64,000 bases of DNA, taken from the NCBI GenBank assembly GCA_017471175.1, contig JAFUVS010000010.1, positions 22,747 to 86,746 on the forward strand, given 5' to 3'. Made by a program: the position numbers and the translations under genes. Positions 63,530 to 64,000 of this stretch are shown in pieces. How positions within the stretch are numbered: position 1 is the first letter of the stretch; every line of letters starts with the position of its first letter. Under the pieces are notes generated by a model. That model was not told where the DNA came from and did not search any database. It was given only the letters and a program-made list of their open reading frames with translations. Origin of the DNA: Paludibacteraceae bacterium (GTDB lineage Bacteria; Bacteroidota; Bacteroidia; Bacteroidales; Paludibacteraceae).

Positions 63530-63691
63530 GTATTGTTACGCTCCGCCATGTACATCCCATTTCTCCGCCTCCAGACCGAGAGATGACCGAGAGAAGAGCG
63601 AGAGAAGAAAAATACATAAAATGATGTACGTTCTTGCGTATATCGTTTTTTTTGTGTACCTTTGCAGCCGGAAGTTGCAAAGACGATAGAA
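63530..63691 (+). promoter_or_regulatory. fic upstream region with -7 box and short repeats
   Basis: TACCTTTGC at 63657-63665 is the -7 box, with the ATG 27 bp further on. Upstream, GACCGAGAGA repeats twice, followed by GAGCGAGAGAAG (about 63572-63607). Nothing coding is seen. Confidence 0.6.
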
Positions 63692-64000
63692 ATGGAGTCC
63701 TTACAGATTATACATAGTGAGTTTTTCGCTGACTACCAAGCGCAGCAGCCGATAACTATTGAGAAGCGTGTCAAACGACTTGCTTCCAAGCCACTCACGC
63801 CCCAGAACTTCCGGTTCTATTTGCTCAGTTCGTCCTGTAACTCCAGCCTTATTGAGGGTTCTTCGATGACCGAAGACGATTATTTGAAACTCAAAGAAGC
63901 CCAAATCATCAGCCGCGACGTGCAGGAGATAGATGATATGATTGCGGCGTATGAGTTTGCAGCAACAAATACAATCAGCGAGCAAGCCTTCCTCACGGCG
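63692..64000 (+). CDS. Fic family protein, N-terminal part (3' truncated by window end)
   Basis: 103 codons are visible from the ATG at 63692 and the frame is open to the last base. The N-terminal segment TPQNFRFYLLSSSCNSSLIEGSSMTEDDY contains SSLIEG, which fits the (S/T)xxxE(G/N) inhibitory helix motif of self-inhibited Fic AMP-transferases. The catalytic HPFxxGNGR motif should lie beyond the window. Such proteins modify targets by AMPylation; the target is unknown. Confidence 0.8.
   Translation, partial: MESLQIIHSEFFADYQAQQPITIEKRVKRLASKPLTPQNFRFYLLSSSCNSSLIEGSSMTEDDYLKLKEAQIISRDVQEIDDMIAAYEFAATNTISEQAFLTA

Noticed and set aside
63339-63680. 113-codon minus-strand frame over the pheT remnant
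   Set aside because: It crosses a terminator and a promoter on the other strand and shows no recognisable motif.

Overview
The window reads as a chromosomal segment of a Gram-negative Bacteroidota, most likely order Bacteroidales. Supporting signs are the Bacteroidota -7 promoter box (TAnnTTTGC, often with TTTG about 20 bp upstream) ahead of many genes, TonB-receptor-like and LptD-type outer-membrane proteins, Bacteroidota-style TrpB2, long-form IspG and GT3 glycogen synthase, and two giant secreted proteins with a type IX secretion (T9SS) C-terminal sorting domain. Base composition is balanced and coding density is high. Family or genus cannot be fixed from the sequence. Both window ends cut genes: a TonB-receptor-like barrel on the left and a Fic protein on the right.

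Layout. 1-13.3 kb (+): barrel fragment, mutS, a CNNM/CBS membrane protein, a phosphoethanolamine transferase, lpdA, nadA, a DUF4143 ATPase behind a phased repeat array, mnmA, a MATE exporter and a Nudix hydrolase. 13.3-15.8 kb: a lone trpB2 (-) with a classical Trp leader peptide and attenuator, divergent from an hsp20 gene with a sigma-54-type promoter. 16.0-27.0 kb (+): two giant T9SS proteins with an almost identical C-terminal third, then a beta-propeller lipoprotein. 27.0-35.1 kb (-): two tandem secreted metallophosphoesterases, then a housekeeping cluster transcribed yicC, gmk, PagL-like barrel, degenerate response regulator, smpB, tsaC. 35.2-45.7 kb (+): small conserved proteins, ansA, pepD, lptD, leuS and a small lipoprotein. 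45.7-57.6 kb: tRNA-Lys (-), ispG, then grpE-dnaJ leading without a visible break into two barrel proteins, two LTA-synthase-like phosphotransferases and a GT4 glycosyltransferase. 57.5-59.1 kb (-): a GT90 glycosyltransferase and a nucleosidase. 59.2-64.0 kb (+): a pRiA4b ORF-3 family protein, miaA, a PKD lipoprotein, GT3 glycogen synthase, a pheT remnant and the fic fragment.

How it fits together. Much of the window is envelope biology: LPS export and modification (LptD, EptA-like, PagL-like, GT90), surface decoration (two LTA-synthase-like enzymes, GT4) and secreted surface proteins. The rest is translation and tRNA modification (mnmA, miaA, tsaC, leuS, smpB, tRNA-Lys) and central metabolism. 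The most distinctive signals are regulatory. A near-consensus -24/-12 promoter with upstream TGGCA repeats lies before hsp20, and a related arrangement lies before grpE-dnaJ, which suggests sigma-54 control of chaperones. The GrpE there carries a metallothionein-like cysteine-rich N-terminus. A complete Trp attenuator serves a single gene, and a four-copy, 22-bp-phased dyad array covers the promoter of the DUF4143 ATPase.
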